A stretch of 64,000 bases of DNA, taken from the NCBI RefSeq assembly GCF_040581485.1, contig NC_090129.1:33156764-33220763 (forward strand), read 5' to 3'. Positions 13,513-25,819 of this stretch are shown here, in pieces. The translations under genes were made by a program, and so were the position numbers. Origin of the DNA: Linepithema humile (Eukaryota; Arthropoda; Insecta; Hymenoptera; Formicidae). The first letter of the stretch is position 1. The number at the start of each line of letters is the position of its first letter. The notes below the pieces were generated by a model that was given only the letters and a program-made list of their open reading frames with translations, was not told where the DNA came from and did no database searches.

Positions 13513-13546
<34 letters not shown>

Positions 13547-16500
13547 ACACGCGCGGGACAAAAAGAAAGTACGTATCCCGTCGCGCGTATATCTCACATT
13601 TAGCGCAATTGAACGGATTTATTTTATATGAGAAAATTTGTTTCTTTGCGCTATTCTAGATAACTCGAGTTATTTTCCAACTATTTGACATAGCTGCATT
13701 CATTTCGAGTCTTTCGATTGATTCACATTTCTCGATTGATTCACACTTCATGAGCCGCCTTGTATAGTACTCGCCCACAGAATTGCCCGCAGACGTAACA
13801 CGGCTATTCTTCACCTCTGATTCGCACGAGCGTGAAATTTTTTTGGAATTATGCCGGAATAAATAAGATAAAGTGAATGGATAATAATATGCTGAAGAAA
13901 AATATGATTTTACGTCGCCGATCGTCAAAGATTGTAAAATAGAAATCAAGAGCCAGAGAGAAAAGTATAACAAAAGGTTGCTATTTCTATAATTTTTATA
14001 GTATTCTCGTTCTACAGTTTGAAGAGAACATATAAATGTCACATTTCCAGAAAGTTATATTGAAATTTATTTTCTGCGATCAATAGCGCATAAATTCGCA
14101 CAATGTATAAATCCGCGACACAAATGCGTTTCGAAGTAAGAGAAATCCCGCTTACGTGAACACTGAAAAATGTTAGGAGAGGAGAATCAGACGAGGGAGA
14201 CGTTTCTTTGAACAGGTGCGCGATAAAATCCACACAGGCAGAAATAGACTGGAAGATAGATTCTCGCTTACTTGTCGTAACATCTTGCAGTATACACATG
14301 TGCATGTGACCATGTTTAGTAGTATTTGAACTCGACAATGAACACGTTTTCTTTTTTTTTTTTTTTTAGAGATTAAAGTTACACATGCAAAATGTGAGTT
14401 ATTTTTTCGTAAATAAATTATGCATTTTTTGCATTTTATAAGAATATGCATGGTTGTGCTTATTTGCACGGTATTAAAAAAAAATTGAAGCATTATCTTA
14501 AAAATATGTTAAATTTAATTTGACACAAATATCTCTGCTATACTTACGTTATCATTTTGAAGCAAACTATAAGAATGATTTGATGGTCCCGGGCTGGGTG
14601 AAGTAACTTCCGAAAACTTGCTGGGGGATAATTTTTCGCCGTTTCCGCCTTCCGCGCCGTCGCTGCTTCCGCTACCACTAGAAATTGATTAATAATTGCA
14701 ATCACACTTTCACATGATTTTTTAATCGCAGCAAAATTTTAATTAAATCTGTTGAAAGCAAACTTTATAAAATTTTATTTCACCATTGTCTTTTTCAGTG
14801 AAAAGTTATAACAACAATAAATTAATGTTGAAAGCGTACTCTAAAATAATTATGGATTTAAAAATATAGGAAATGAAAGAAGCAATCTGATATTCCTTGT
14901 CGCGTTATTTCGCGTAGCTTTTTCGGTATTGTCGAATATTGGTGTTTACACTTTATTTACGCTTCGGATGAAACTTCTCATGGACGCGTTTGGTGAGCGC
15001 TATTATTAACTGAAACGTGAACAGTGAATCTCGCGAATTTTATTAGACTTCTTCGACATCGTCGTAAAGGAAGCGCGGTGCACTTCGAAAAGCACGGTCC
15101 TAGCTTCGGACCATCGCGAGACTGAGGACGAGCCTTATAGCCGACTACAGCGAAAGGCAGGTATTATTAAAACCTAACAAGTACAAAGTGACTCGGTAGA
15201 CCGGTTCGACGATACCACCGGCATAGCATTTAATTCTTCTACAATGTTAAATGCAGCGCGAACGATACCCGAACATTCCGATCTCGTTGCCATGCCAACC
15301 TCGGCCTTGGTCGGCTAGAAACATTCCCTTGTTCCCAATAAGTGACCTCCGATTTTAATAGCCTGTTCGCTGAATATTTATCTCTATCTCTTATTATTCA
15401 ATAGGGGTTGCGGCGGGGGGGGGGGGGGGGGGGGGAAGAGGCTCTCGAGCTAATGAAACTCCACGCGGCATTGTACGCTTCTCATTCAGAAGAATGTCTA
15501 GTTTGACTTTAGATTTTAGCTCAACTTTAACGAGATCATTCCACATCGCGTGTACGCTGTCGCGAATTAACTTTAAACGATCCAGTCCGCCGTAGTTAAG
15601 ACAATTCTACTTAAAGAAATGTTTATGGTGGTCTTTTATGGTGGTCGTATTACATTAGAGTAAAGTTTATCGTGATCTGACGTAAACAGTCTGGTCGTGC
15701 GGCAACCTGGCGAGTATAAAATATGTTTGAAAAGATAAACACGATGGAAAGATATTTTTTTTTTACGAATTTATGGGCAAAATTTTCTCACTAGAAATTT
15801 GAACATCGGTTTTTAATTGTTAAATTATCGAATCACGATTGAAAGATTCCAACAAGGTGAAGATAATATAAAAATGTAAACAAGAAAGTAAGATCTAAGC
15901 ACATTGCAATAATTCATCTGAGTTGTCAATTTTTTATACACCGACAGTTTTTGTATGCGCAGACAGTGCGAGCTTCGAATGCAACCGTTTCTGTGCATCG
16001 CACGCGATGATATATTGTGACGTATTGTGAAGGGGTCAAAAGGTGAATGTTGCTCTACTTTTAGCAGCGTGTCACGCTATTAGACTCATCGCGTTTTGAT
16101 TCTAATGCGAAGCGCAAACATTATATGTTGCAATAACTAACGTGTAATAATTAATACAATATTATATTTCGGTCTCTAAGTTTGATTAAATAGACGTTAT
16201 CTCTCATTTATATCAAGTGACTTGTGGTTTAAACTTTATTCTCTGCGAAAAATATAAGCGAATTAAAGAAAATTGAGTAAGCTTGAATTTTTAGAATCAA
16301 AATTCTCGTAGTCCTTTGATGAGTCGTTTTTGCATCGTAAATTATCCGGCGTCGCTTTAAAGAAAAGAAAAAAACGATACATTTCCTCGAAAGATAACTT
16401 ACAAATAACGTTGACGAATATCGCGGGTGTGAGCTTCCAGAGGACGATAACAGTTGTCGCAGATCCAATCTTTAGTGCAGATGTAGCAGCGATTACTAGT

Positions 16501-19500
16501 GAGCAAGGTGATCAGATTGCACCCCGTAACTCTGGCCCCGTTCAATACCATATCGCTCACTTCTTTCGGGTTCATTTTCGACTCATCTCCGATATAGACA
16601 CCGAATGGACATTTTAATTCTTTTGTCAGGAGTGAATCACTATTTTTTTCTTCACAATCATTGCGACGTTTCGGACGCTCGTAAATTTTTCGGTTAATTT
16701 TCCGTAAAACGACAGGCTAACGCGAAGTAGAGCCACGGAAAGACATACAGCTACACGCAGATATCGTATCGCGCGATAACGCCCCGCCTACCTTGCCTAC
16801 TACCACGAGAGCGAAGACTCGAGTCGTGTACCGATCAAACCAACATGATACGCGGCCCTCACGCGCGATTAGTAATTCCTCTTAGTGCTTTCGATAATAA
16901 CGCTAATGAAAGACGATAAGATTAACGCATGGATCGCTGTACCGAATTTTTTAAAAGGGAATTAATTTCTCTTAATTTAATTTTTTTTTTTTTTTTGCAA
17001 CATTGTAAGATCTTTTGTATCACCGGAAAAATGGGAGGAAAGGGGGGGGGGAGACAAGAGAGTACATTTAATCATCGAACGCCTTGCGTGCTCGCTCATC
17101 TACTTGTGCCACTGATTGGCAAAACTTGGATTTCACATCGATATTCACACAATATGTAGGGTGCACTCGAATTACGATACGCTAGTGTATATAATGCCCG
17201 AGGCGTGCCGATGAGGAACGTTTCGTAATAAGCTTCAATCAACGTTGGAGACCATCGCGATACTGCGCGATAATGCACGACTCATATGCTATATATTTCG
17301 TGATGCGAATCGCGCTTGCTGGTCTGCATCGGTTTTTACATGACATATATTTAAACCTGATATAGTAAACATTCGTTTGTGCAATACAAATACAAAATAT
17401 ACGCTGTATGTATCTAAGCATTTTTTTTTCCAATAAAAAATCATAGATAAAATCGATGAAAAAACTGTGGATAAAAATTTTGCGAATTGTACCGACAGAA
17501 TTCTTTGTCGAATTTCGTACATAAGGTTAAAGTGTTGCAAAATAATAATAATGCTTCTCGATTGCACAAACTGTAACATGAAAAAAATTAATTTCACTCA
17601 CCATTCTGTCGGTCCGGTGGAATAACTGGAAGACTCTTCGCCGGATTCAATGCTGTTGAAAGACGCACAGTTCATTTTTCTCTCTTCCCACTGCGAGCGG
17701 ACTTCATCCTGCACGCGCCTCTTTAATTCTTCGACTCTGCGCCTTTCCTCCGAGATTACTTGACTCCCTAGAGAGCGTTAATATTTTTATTTTTATTCCT
17801 TCAACTCCGTGTGTCGCGAAATCTATAGGTCGAGGTTATTCGTACCTTGTTTGGCTAAGTGAAGCTGCCGGTTTCTCTCGATTTCTTTCAAGGACTCAAT
17901 CGTCTTCCTTCCCAAACTACCTTGATTGTTTACAATAGGGGAATCAGTGGTCACTCTAGAGATTCTGTCAAAGTCCTCTCTGCTCGGAGAGCGTTTCTCG
18001 TCGGAACACTCGGCAGAATTTTGCGCTAGATAGTCGAGCTCCTCGTTTATTTCTCGTACCCGATTTCGAGCCTGTCATTATCGTGATCATTGAGAAAACC
18101 GTTTGAATAATTATTAACCGTTGCGATACATTAGCTCACTAAGTCAGATATATTGCAAGATAAGAATTATATTTGTAATCCGATTTATCATTCACTTGAC
18201 CTCATATTAGACTTTAATGAGTTAATGTTTTCACAGTAATATTATTCCACTAACTTCTTCCAATCGCTTCAAATGTCCCAGTTTCTGTCTCTCGAGACAT
18301 CTAGCTTCTTTGGTCGCCGTATTCTTCGCCTCGGACCGCTGCGATTCCAAGTGACTCATTTGCAATTTTCTGCTTTCGATCTTGCTCGTAAGCTCGCTCA
18401 AATATCTGCGAAATATCAATCGAATGTATGATATATCTGAAGTAAAAGCTTGAATAAAGTTGTACGATTGTTCAGGAGATATGAAAAATCAATGAAAAGT
18501 TAGCGTTTTTAATATATAAGCGCGTTTATAGTATACCTCTGCAGCTCTTCTCTCGTGGCCAATTTGCTCGCCTCTTCCTCGAGATGATGAAACTCCAAGT
18601 CTTCGAAAGATTTCCTTTCGCTCTCGAGGACGTCTTGCTGCGCTGCTAATTTGTTGGCAATATCCTGCTGCGCGGTCTCATCCGCGCAACTGTTCAATTG
18701 TTCGTCCAATCGAGCGCAAATTTGCTGCGCTCTTTGCACGCGTTGCTTTGCCTCAGCTTGTAAATTCGAATGAGTCGCGTTGTCCTCTGCCATTTCTCTC
18801 TCCAGATCGTTTATTCGCATTTGCACCCTTATCTTCTCGCCTTCATCCTGCGAGAGCTTCAGGGATTCCGATTCATATTCCGCGGATAAAAGCGCTTTCT
18901 CCAATTCGAGCTGCCAAACAAACGAGCAGTTGATTTTTAATCTTCTGAACAATTGTGCGATTTTTTTCAAATTTATATTAAAAGAAAAAGAATCAGCAGC
19001 GTGATCGATCGCGAAACGCGCGATATATAAAATCATTTTGTTTATAAAAACGCGAGACTGATTATAACGTGAGCATCGCGCGCGGAACGCAGACTGATTA
19101 GAAATCGCAAGAGAACCCGATACTGTAAAATTAAAAAGATTCTACAGGAAGAGACAAGCGGATCCAAATATTAGCTCGACAGTATAAACATAGATAACGG
19201 AGATCCTGGAGTTCGCCATTATTATGACACTGTGCTTAATGTTGAAAAATATAACTTATTATCTAATAGGGCGATATACTTACAATCGGCCGTCTTAGCA
19301 TTCCATTCCCAGAAGGAGATAAAGAAAGAGAATAATTTATTTAATATGCAATGCGACGTATATGAGATAACGACGACACAATTTGTATATTTATCTGCTC
19401 GATATTGATTTCAAAAGCAATAGAATTAGCAATCACCTCTCTATTGATCTCTTCCTCTTGGATTTCAATTTCGGCGACGCTCCTTTTCAGAACGTCCATG

Positions 19501-22500
19501 TTGCCGAGAATGTGCAGCTTCTCGTTCTGCAGGAACTCTATGTACTTCTTCCTGTCTTCCTCCTCCAGCTGCTTCCTCTCCTTGTCGGCCTTCGCCTCGT
19601 TGGACTTGGCGTTGTCCTTCTCGGAATTGTTTCGCTTAGGCGTCACGCAGACATCTTTGGACTTGGAGAGCATGGACAGCTGTTCGATCGCTTCGAGGAG
19701 ATCATCGTTCGATATGGCCAGCTTGTTCTCTATCATCTCGCACGAGTTCGACAATTGGCCGTTCTTCTTTGGCATGGAATGATTCTGGCTGTTGTTCCGC
19801 GTCGGCGACAGCACGACGATGTTTTCGTAAATACTCGCGCTCCCATTCTGCGCCGCTTGTCGTTTCGATTCAATTTTCGTACCGTTCAGTCGAATCGTGC
19901 CGTATGTGGACGGTGAGCCTTTGGTATCGTCATCAGTCTGCATGTAATTCTCCGTTCTGTCGGCGTGGTGGCCTCCGTTGCTCCTGTCGCCGACGATAAC
20001 GTTCTCGTAATTGTCGCTACGGGCCTGCGAGATCGAGCCCGAGAAACTGTGGCTGCTACCGTGAGCATTAGAGTACTTTGCCGATTTATTACCGTTCGGC
20101 GTGGTGGCGCGTGGCGATCCCACGGGAACGGCATGCGAATGATTTTCGACTTGAGCGGACTGATCCTTGCGAGTGACGGGCGAGCTGCCATTTTGGAAAG
20201 TGATTTTCGAATTTTGCGCACACACGTTCTCGTACGAAGCACCGCCCCACTGCTTGCCGGCGTCGAAGGAAAAATGCGGTTGGTTTTTCGACGGGCTTTT
20301 CGGACTGTCGAAAGGAGAGGTGTAGCCGAGAATTCTCTTGTCCCGTGGAAGAGATCCGTTTGTTATAATCCTGTAAAATATTTCATTATGCAATCACTGA
20401 TGCATTTTCTCTGCAAGAAGCAAACGGATCGACAAAAATTCTCGAGCATACTTTTGTGAAATAAATTTCTGCATATTTCTTTTCAAATCACCTACTTTGC
20501 ATGATTACAAAGATTACCGAAGAAATAGGAAATTCATTGAAAAAAAAAAAAAGGAAAATTGATTAGAAGATTGACTGAATAAATAAAAGGAAGAAGAATT
20601 AAATATAATATTCACCGGTTGGGCTGCCTCGGCTTTTCGACAGTGCTTTGTCTTTCGTATTCAGCGCACATCGCCAAGATCTCCTCGAGTCTCATTTTCT
20701 CCTGCCTCTCGACCTCTTGCTCCCTCAACCTCTCTTCCTGTGCTTGTTTCCGCTTCGTCTCCGCCTCCCTGCGTTTGTTCTCCGCGTCGGCCTGCCTTTC
20801 CCGCAACTCCTCGAGGGAGCAATTGCTGCCGACGCTCGGCGTAGGGCTCTTAACCCTCGCGTAAACTCTCTTTTGTTCGCTGTATCTCGGATTGCGATTG
20901 AACGCCGGGCTCGGTGGCTGGATTCGCTTGATATTCGGATTCGAGCCGAAACCGTAAGCGATGGGCCCCCTCGCGACGCCAGCGTTAGCGTCTCCGTCGA
21001 TACTGGGATTCGATCCGTACTTCTCCAGCTGTAGAAACTCCGTGGTGGTGGTTTTCGTGACGATCAGACTCTGGCTCATATCGAAACTCTGGTCGGCAAG
21101 ATGATCGAACTCGTTCGAACTCTGGCAGATCATACTTTGAGACATTAGATCGCCGCTCTGCGCGGCGACGATTTTCGGAGCCGCCATTCCAAAAGACGGC
21201 GATCTCGCGTTTCTATTGTTGCTTTCGCGATAATACGGCTTGCACGCCTTCAGGTACGTTTCCGCCGTGTACATTCTGATCTGATTGTGATTCTGGCACT
21301 GCAAATCGGTCGCGTTCAACCGAGTCGGCGTTCCGAGTCGCGCGTCCGATCGTTGGCGAGCCTCGTCGTGGTGAGCCGTCGAGTTTTGCGAGGCGCAGTC
21401 GATATTTCCGTTGTTGCCGGCGCTGCCACCGTTCGCCGAACATTTCGTCAAGGACACGAGACTCGACGATCGCGAGTGACCAAGGATCTGGTCGGCCGGC
21501 ACGTTTGTCGTGAGAGCACCGGCGGGGAAGACCTTCGGCGAGACGCAGTTGGTTCTGTTCTGCTTCGACAGCATTTCGAACTTGGTCAGCTTGCCTAGAA
21601 AACCAATCTCATCGTCGGAGCAAGAGTTCCTGGGTGATTTCCGCGGCGCGACCGGCGGCTTTCTCTCCAAGTGATGATTCTCCTGCGGCTGGTTGTCAGG
21701 CAGGGCGAAGCTTATCGGCGCCATTGAGATTCTCGAGTGGGGAAAGACGGATCGTAGATGTTTCGCTTCGGCCGGATGATTGAAGCGCATGTAGGTCGAT
21801 CGACCTATTGATAGCATGCAACCTGAAACATTCAGCACATTTTTCTGTTTATCGATAAGCAAGATGTATTCATACAGGATGCTCCAAAACTCGCGGACAT
21901 TTTTTTTTTTAACGACTTACGAGAATAATCCGCGTAAATTTATTTTATTGGAGCAAACGGATTTTCACACGATAATTGTGTTATTTACTCTCATAACGGA
22001 ATAATGTTGCGCCATTTAGACTCGTTTCGCGAAATATTATTTTTTGATATGAAAATAATATCTTCTCCTCCGTCGCCCTTTTTAGGAACGTTCATGCACT
22101 GGCTACGTTATTCGTATTTAGGCCAAGGTCTTACCTTGCGCGAGTTTCACCGGCGAATTTATCAATACACCATCGACAGACGTGTTTCCATTTATGGGAT
22201 GAAGAGTGACCACGCCGCTATTGTTCTCGATCGCGCAATGTACGGGCTCGACGCCGGTGCCGGCCACCAAAATATCCGCATCTCGGTTTGATCCCAATGT
22301 GATCTTACCTGCACAAGAGAAAAAAAAAGAAACAAATTAATTTATTTGTTACAAGAGAGCTTTCGGAAGACGGGAAATATTTGAGAAGTATCGAGCGCTG
22401 CGAAAATTTTGCGCTTAAAATCATTCACAGCTGAAGGTGGCTCGCTTCTGAAAAAGTCTGTGTTATTCGAACATAATATCTAAAATAAAAAAAAAAAAAA

Positions 22501-25479
22501 TTCTGCGAAGATCAGGAAGCGTGACTAAACATATTTCGCGCGTGTCTCACGGTTGAATGGAGAAACGTACACGCATGCATTCCGATCAAAATTCTCGCGG
22601 GCTTAGTAACGCACTTCCCGATGTAACGCGCGCCGAAATACGTTTATTTTGGCAGCAACTCCCACGAGTATCGGGATACATGTATCGACATAATTGAATT
22701 CTCGAGTTCATCCGCGAAACCGCCTCGCGGAAGCTTCGATTCCGATGGGCGCAATGGAGCTCCGCGGGTCTACAATATTAATTTCAGCCTTCTGGGAATG
22801 TCAACGACCGGACGGCGGCCGGCGAAATAACGGCCGGATGTATTCTTCGGCGGATAGAAAACTTCGGTGGCACGAACGCGGAAATTAAAGCGATTAACAA
22901 TTAAAGCGAGATATTATCGAACTAATATGCACTTTGAATCAAACGCACGGCTTCGGCGGTCTCGCTCGCACGATAAATTTAGCAGAACCGTCTAAATTTT
23001 GTAACGGCCTAGAAAAATTCTAATACAAGAATCGTAAATGCGTACGGAGCGGGCACGACTTTCCACCGCCCTGGAGAATCGACTCTCGATAGATCAACAG
23101 ATAGCACGCACTGGTTTCCGTAAAATAATACTAGGCGTGCCCCGTTCTGCGCGACGCGGGTAAATCGTGGTGCATTCTACGAAGGACTGCAGTTATATTT
23201 AGTTTTAGCGCGGTCGTGCACTCTGTCTCTCTTGCATTTTCGGTCTTTTTGGAAATGAGTTGGCCGCAACGCGCGCGTTGTGTGGAAATATAGAAATGTC
23301 CGACGGTATCCAGACGCACAATTTAAGCGTGAACTAATTCTCTCTTTCTCCAAATACGCTCAATATTCACGATATTCCAAGTTAAATAAATATCCACAAT
23401 ATATTTATTCATCGGCTAAATTAGATGCAGCCATTTCGAGATTACTCGAACAACATCGTTAATTAATTATGGACACATGAAATTAATTGACGATCGAAAA
23501 GCAAGATATATCACTAATGTTTTTCAAGAGAATTTTTGGATATTCGCTTGAGTCACGAGCGAGCTACGAGACTGAGGTCTCGAAGATCGAATTCTTCTAC
23601 GTAAGCGCATTGTCCCGCATCGGAGAAAGTTCACTGTGATTTCAAAACGAAACACGACCATAAATCCAAGGAGACGCCGTATTTCCGGCGTGTATGCAGG
23701 CGAGCGGGCAGACAGGTGCGCGGAGGAAGATTATGGCAATCCTATTTCACGCGAAGGAAATATGCTTCAAAAATTGATACGCGACTTCGGTACCGTTGAT
23801 TAAGTCCCTCGACAATTAAGTCCGACGCTAAGTTTCCGTCCGAGCTCGTTTCAAATTCATGAAAAGATTCTTTTCAACTTCAGTTTATTATTCCATCTTT
23901 CTAAAAAGTTGAATAGACTTTGTTAAAGTTATGTAACGGATTTATAAGAAAATTTTCTTTTCGCCGGAGTCGCGTTACACGCGGCTGTCACAGCGAACGG
24001 AAGATAGCTTCCTGTCGATCAAATCCCATCCTACGCGTTCTATCTTCGTGCTGGCGTTACGCAGGTAATACATACGAAAAGGTATATACGCTCGCCTGCG
24101 GTTTATTTGCGTCAGCTGCGGAGATGTGTACAGCCTCACATTGTTCTCTCCCTCTTTGTTCATCCCTCTCGATCGTGTAAATCCATTTGTTTATTTTTTC
24201 GTTTCATCAAACTCGAATCTTAGAAGCTTTCCCAAACAGCGTAAGGGTCATTCGAAAGTGGAGCACTGAGAAGTTTGACTCACGCAATATAATTTTAATA
24301 CGCTCGGTTGCATGACGCACCGACTCTATATTTAAGGGAACTCTGGAAACTAAACCAAATTATCATACGGACTGTATCTCAGAATCGTTTCTTTTTTTTC
24401 TTTCTTTTTCAACTTCGATACGCGATTAGTAACTCTGGCTACGCTTTAACGCCGGCGTTTGTTTGATCTGTTCGCCGTTTTTACGAACCGCGATATTGTT
24501 TCAGGGCTGCCGTCGCGTGTTCTTACCGAACGGAAATGTAGGGCCGGCGGGGTTCTTAAAACGGCCCTGCTCGCCGGGAGAACAGCCTTTACGCCGTTTA
24601 TGTATCCTGCGTGCGCGTTTATATACCATTTATATACCGCGTACGCCCGCACGTGTACGTTCCTTCGCATATGTACGGCGCGTATAAAAGACTAAAACGG
24701 AGACCGAAGGGTTCGTCCAGTCACGGATATTACAGTCTCGATACTTCTTGTATCCGTAGGCATTCAGCTCGGTATTTCAATCTAGCTGGATATGACGTCT
24801 GTCGTTTCTCGTTGATAAACGACGCATGTATACGCAAAGCCGTTTGACGGTAGACAAATTTTATCACCGATTCTCCTCCCGCACTTTTTTCACAGCATGA
24901 ATATAACGTCGCTCGGCTTTCTTCTCTCCCGAGTTTTTTTCCTCACTGCCACGCGTAATGTTGCAGCAGAGCGTTCATCGGCGAATCTCGCTGGCGCCGT
25001 GACGCTTTATCAGTTTGGACAACGCAATTCAAGCCTCGGATTAAAACACCGGATGAATCACCGACGGTTACGTGGCGATGAGCTTATCTGCCACCGGCTC
25101 AGTTTCGTTCGTTTCACACAAACGAGAGGAAAACGCGGCGTGAATAGGAGCGAATTAACTACGCTCAGCGCGCTCTTTATCTTTTCCGCTTTTCAATGCG
25201 GATGCGCGTCCGAAATTTAGCGCGATTAAATACACGTTGGGTGAGTCGATTGAATGACGCCGATCTCTGCGAGAGAGCTGTATGCAGCTGTGCGGGGCAA
25301 AGATGAAGTAAAGGGACGGGCTCGCAGCATTGTATCTAACCTTCGGGCAGAGGATGCAAAGTCACGGCCGTCGACAGTCGTCCGCTTCCCATGGAGACGA
25401 GATGCGGTGCTTCCGTTTGCACGCGCAACGCCCGGCCCGCCTCGTGCACCTCGAGACCGGCGGCCGCTATGCCCGCCAT
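11043..25479 (-). CDS. PHLDB/LL5-like protein (FHA, coiled-coil, PH domain)
   Basis: This homologue of vertebrate PHLDB1/2 (LL5) is a cortical scaffold that binds PIP3 and anchors microtubule plus ends. Twelve coding exons join in frame: 25341-25479, 22135-22308, 20616-21822, 19437-20370, 18537-18910, 18255-18405, 17846-18071, 17602-17767, 14548-14677, 11806-11985, 11317-11574 and 11043-11231, giving 1375 aa. Residues about 28-130 form the FHA domain (LVSMGSGRLSTAVTLHPLPE, VHCAIENNSG, RSTYMRFNHPAEAKHLR). Residues about 440-506 and about 750-1010 are charged coiled coils (REAETKRKQAQEERLREQEV). SLDLRHHIETAGHQ precedes the PH domain, residues about 1267-1372, with basic residues in SKKFHHWNKRWFVFDRKRKT suited to phosphoinositides. 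The ATG exon has an acceptor two bases before the start, so a non-coding exon lies upstream. FHA residues that normally bind phosphothreonine look degenerate, as they do in vertebrate PHLDB. Confidence 0.93.
11711..11738. repeat. Poly(T) tract of 28 bp
   Basis: An uninterrupted T run lies in a PHLDB intron, between the exons at 11317-11574 and 11806-11985. On the transcribed strand it is poly(A). Confidence 0.9.
13513..13544. repeat. Poly(A) tract of about 32 bp
   Basis: A long A run lies in a PHLDB intron. No target-site duplication or retroelement body is recognisable next to it, so I call it a simple repeat. Confidence 0.9.
15415..15435. repeat. Poly(G) tract of about 21 bp
   Basis: An uninterrupted G run on the plus strand (C run in the PHLDB transcript) lies in a PHLDB intron. 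Such tracts are prone to assembly length errors. Confidence 0.85.
16403..16716 (-). other. Possible alternative Cys-rich coding exon inside PHLDB
   Basis: On the minus strand an open frame runs from a stop at 16717-16719 to TTG|GTAAGT-like donor sequence: the donor GT is at 16402-16401. It encodes a peptide with CPFGVYIGDESKM, an internal MNPKEVSDMVLNG, then CYICTKDWICDNC (C-x2-C-x5-C-x2-C) and RPLEAHTRDIRQRY. The donor leaves two bases of a codon, exactly the phase that the downstream PHLDB exon (14677) needs. It could be an alternative first exon (starting at MNPKEV, about 58 residues) of a short PH-domain isoform, or chance. The opposite strand is also open over much of the stretch, which weakens the call. 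I do not recognise the family. Confidence 0.3.
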
Positions 25480-25481
25480 GC
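25341..25481 (-). promoter_or_regulatory. Translation-start exon of PHLDB
   Basis: The acceptor is TTTTGCAG on the minus strand, followed at once by GC and the ATG (25479-25477). No in-frame upstream Met exists in this exon, so translation must start here, at MAGIAAAGLEVHEAGRAL, unless an upstream exon is coding. The match of the downstream GSGRLSTAVTL to the PHLDB family supports this exon as the authentic N-terminus. Confidence 0.6.
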
Positions 25482-25803
25482 CTGCAAAACAAAAGCATTC
25501 GTAATAAATGCGTGGTGAATGAGCGGGGAGGAAACCGGCGGTGGGAACGTGACGCGATTCCATTGATTCCCGCGAACGATCCCGCTGCCATTTCTCATTA
25601 CAGCGCGAACGACCGCGGATTTAATAGCGAAGTAATAATAATTCGCGATGCGGTGTAAAAAAAAGAAAAGGAAACAGTTTCTAACGAGCTTTATACTGCG
25701 GTCGTATCGAGAGTCCTATTAGATTACGGAAAAAAGTGCATTGGTTCTACAGACATCGCGATAGTTGATAGCTGTGAGAATTTGCATCCCCACCGGAGGG
25801 GGC

Positions 25804-25819
25804 GGGGGGGGGGGGGGGG
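25804..25819. repeat. Poly(G) tract of 16 bp
   Basis: A G run lies within a longer G-rich stretch (25795-25819) in PHLDB intron 1. A second short G-rich patch lies near 25871. Confidence 0.8.

Noticed and set aside
11711..13544. Long poly(T) and poly(A) runs as a retroelement or processed pseudogene
   Set aside because: No reverse transcriptase, gene-like body or target-site duplication lies next to either run.
19965..20459. 164-codon plus-strand frame
   Set aside because: It lies antisense to the PHLDB exon at 19437-20370, whose frame, splice phases and coiled coil are well supported. The high GC of that exon opens the opposite strand.
21873..21912. 'tacaggatgctccaaaactcgcgg' resembling the terminus of an insect DNA transposon
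   Set aside because: Only one end is visible, with no inverted partner, target-site duplication or transposase fragment. A similar 'tacagggcgtttagaaag' at 61901 is equally isolated.
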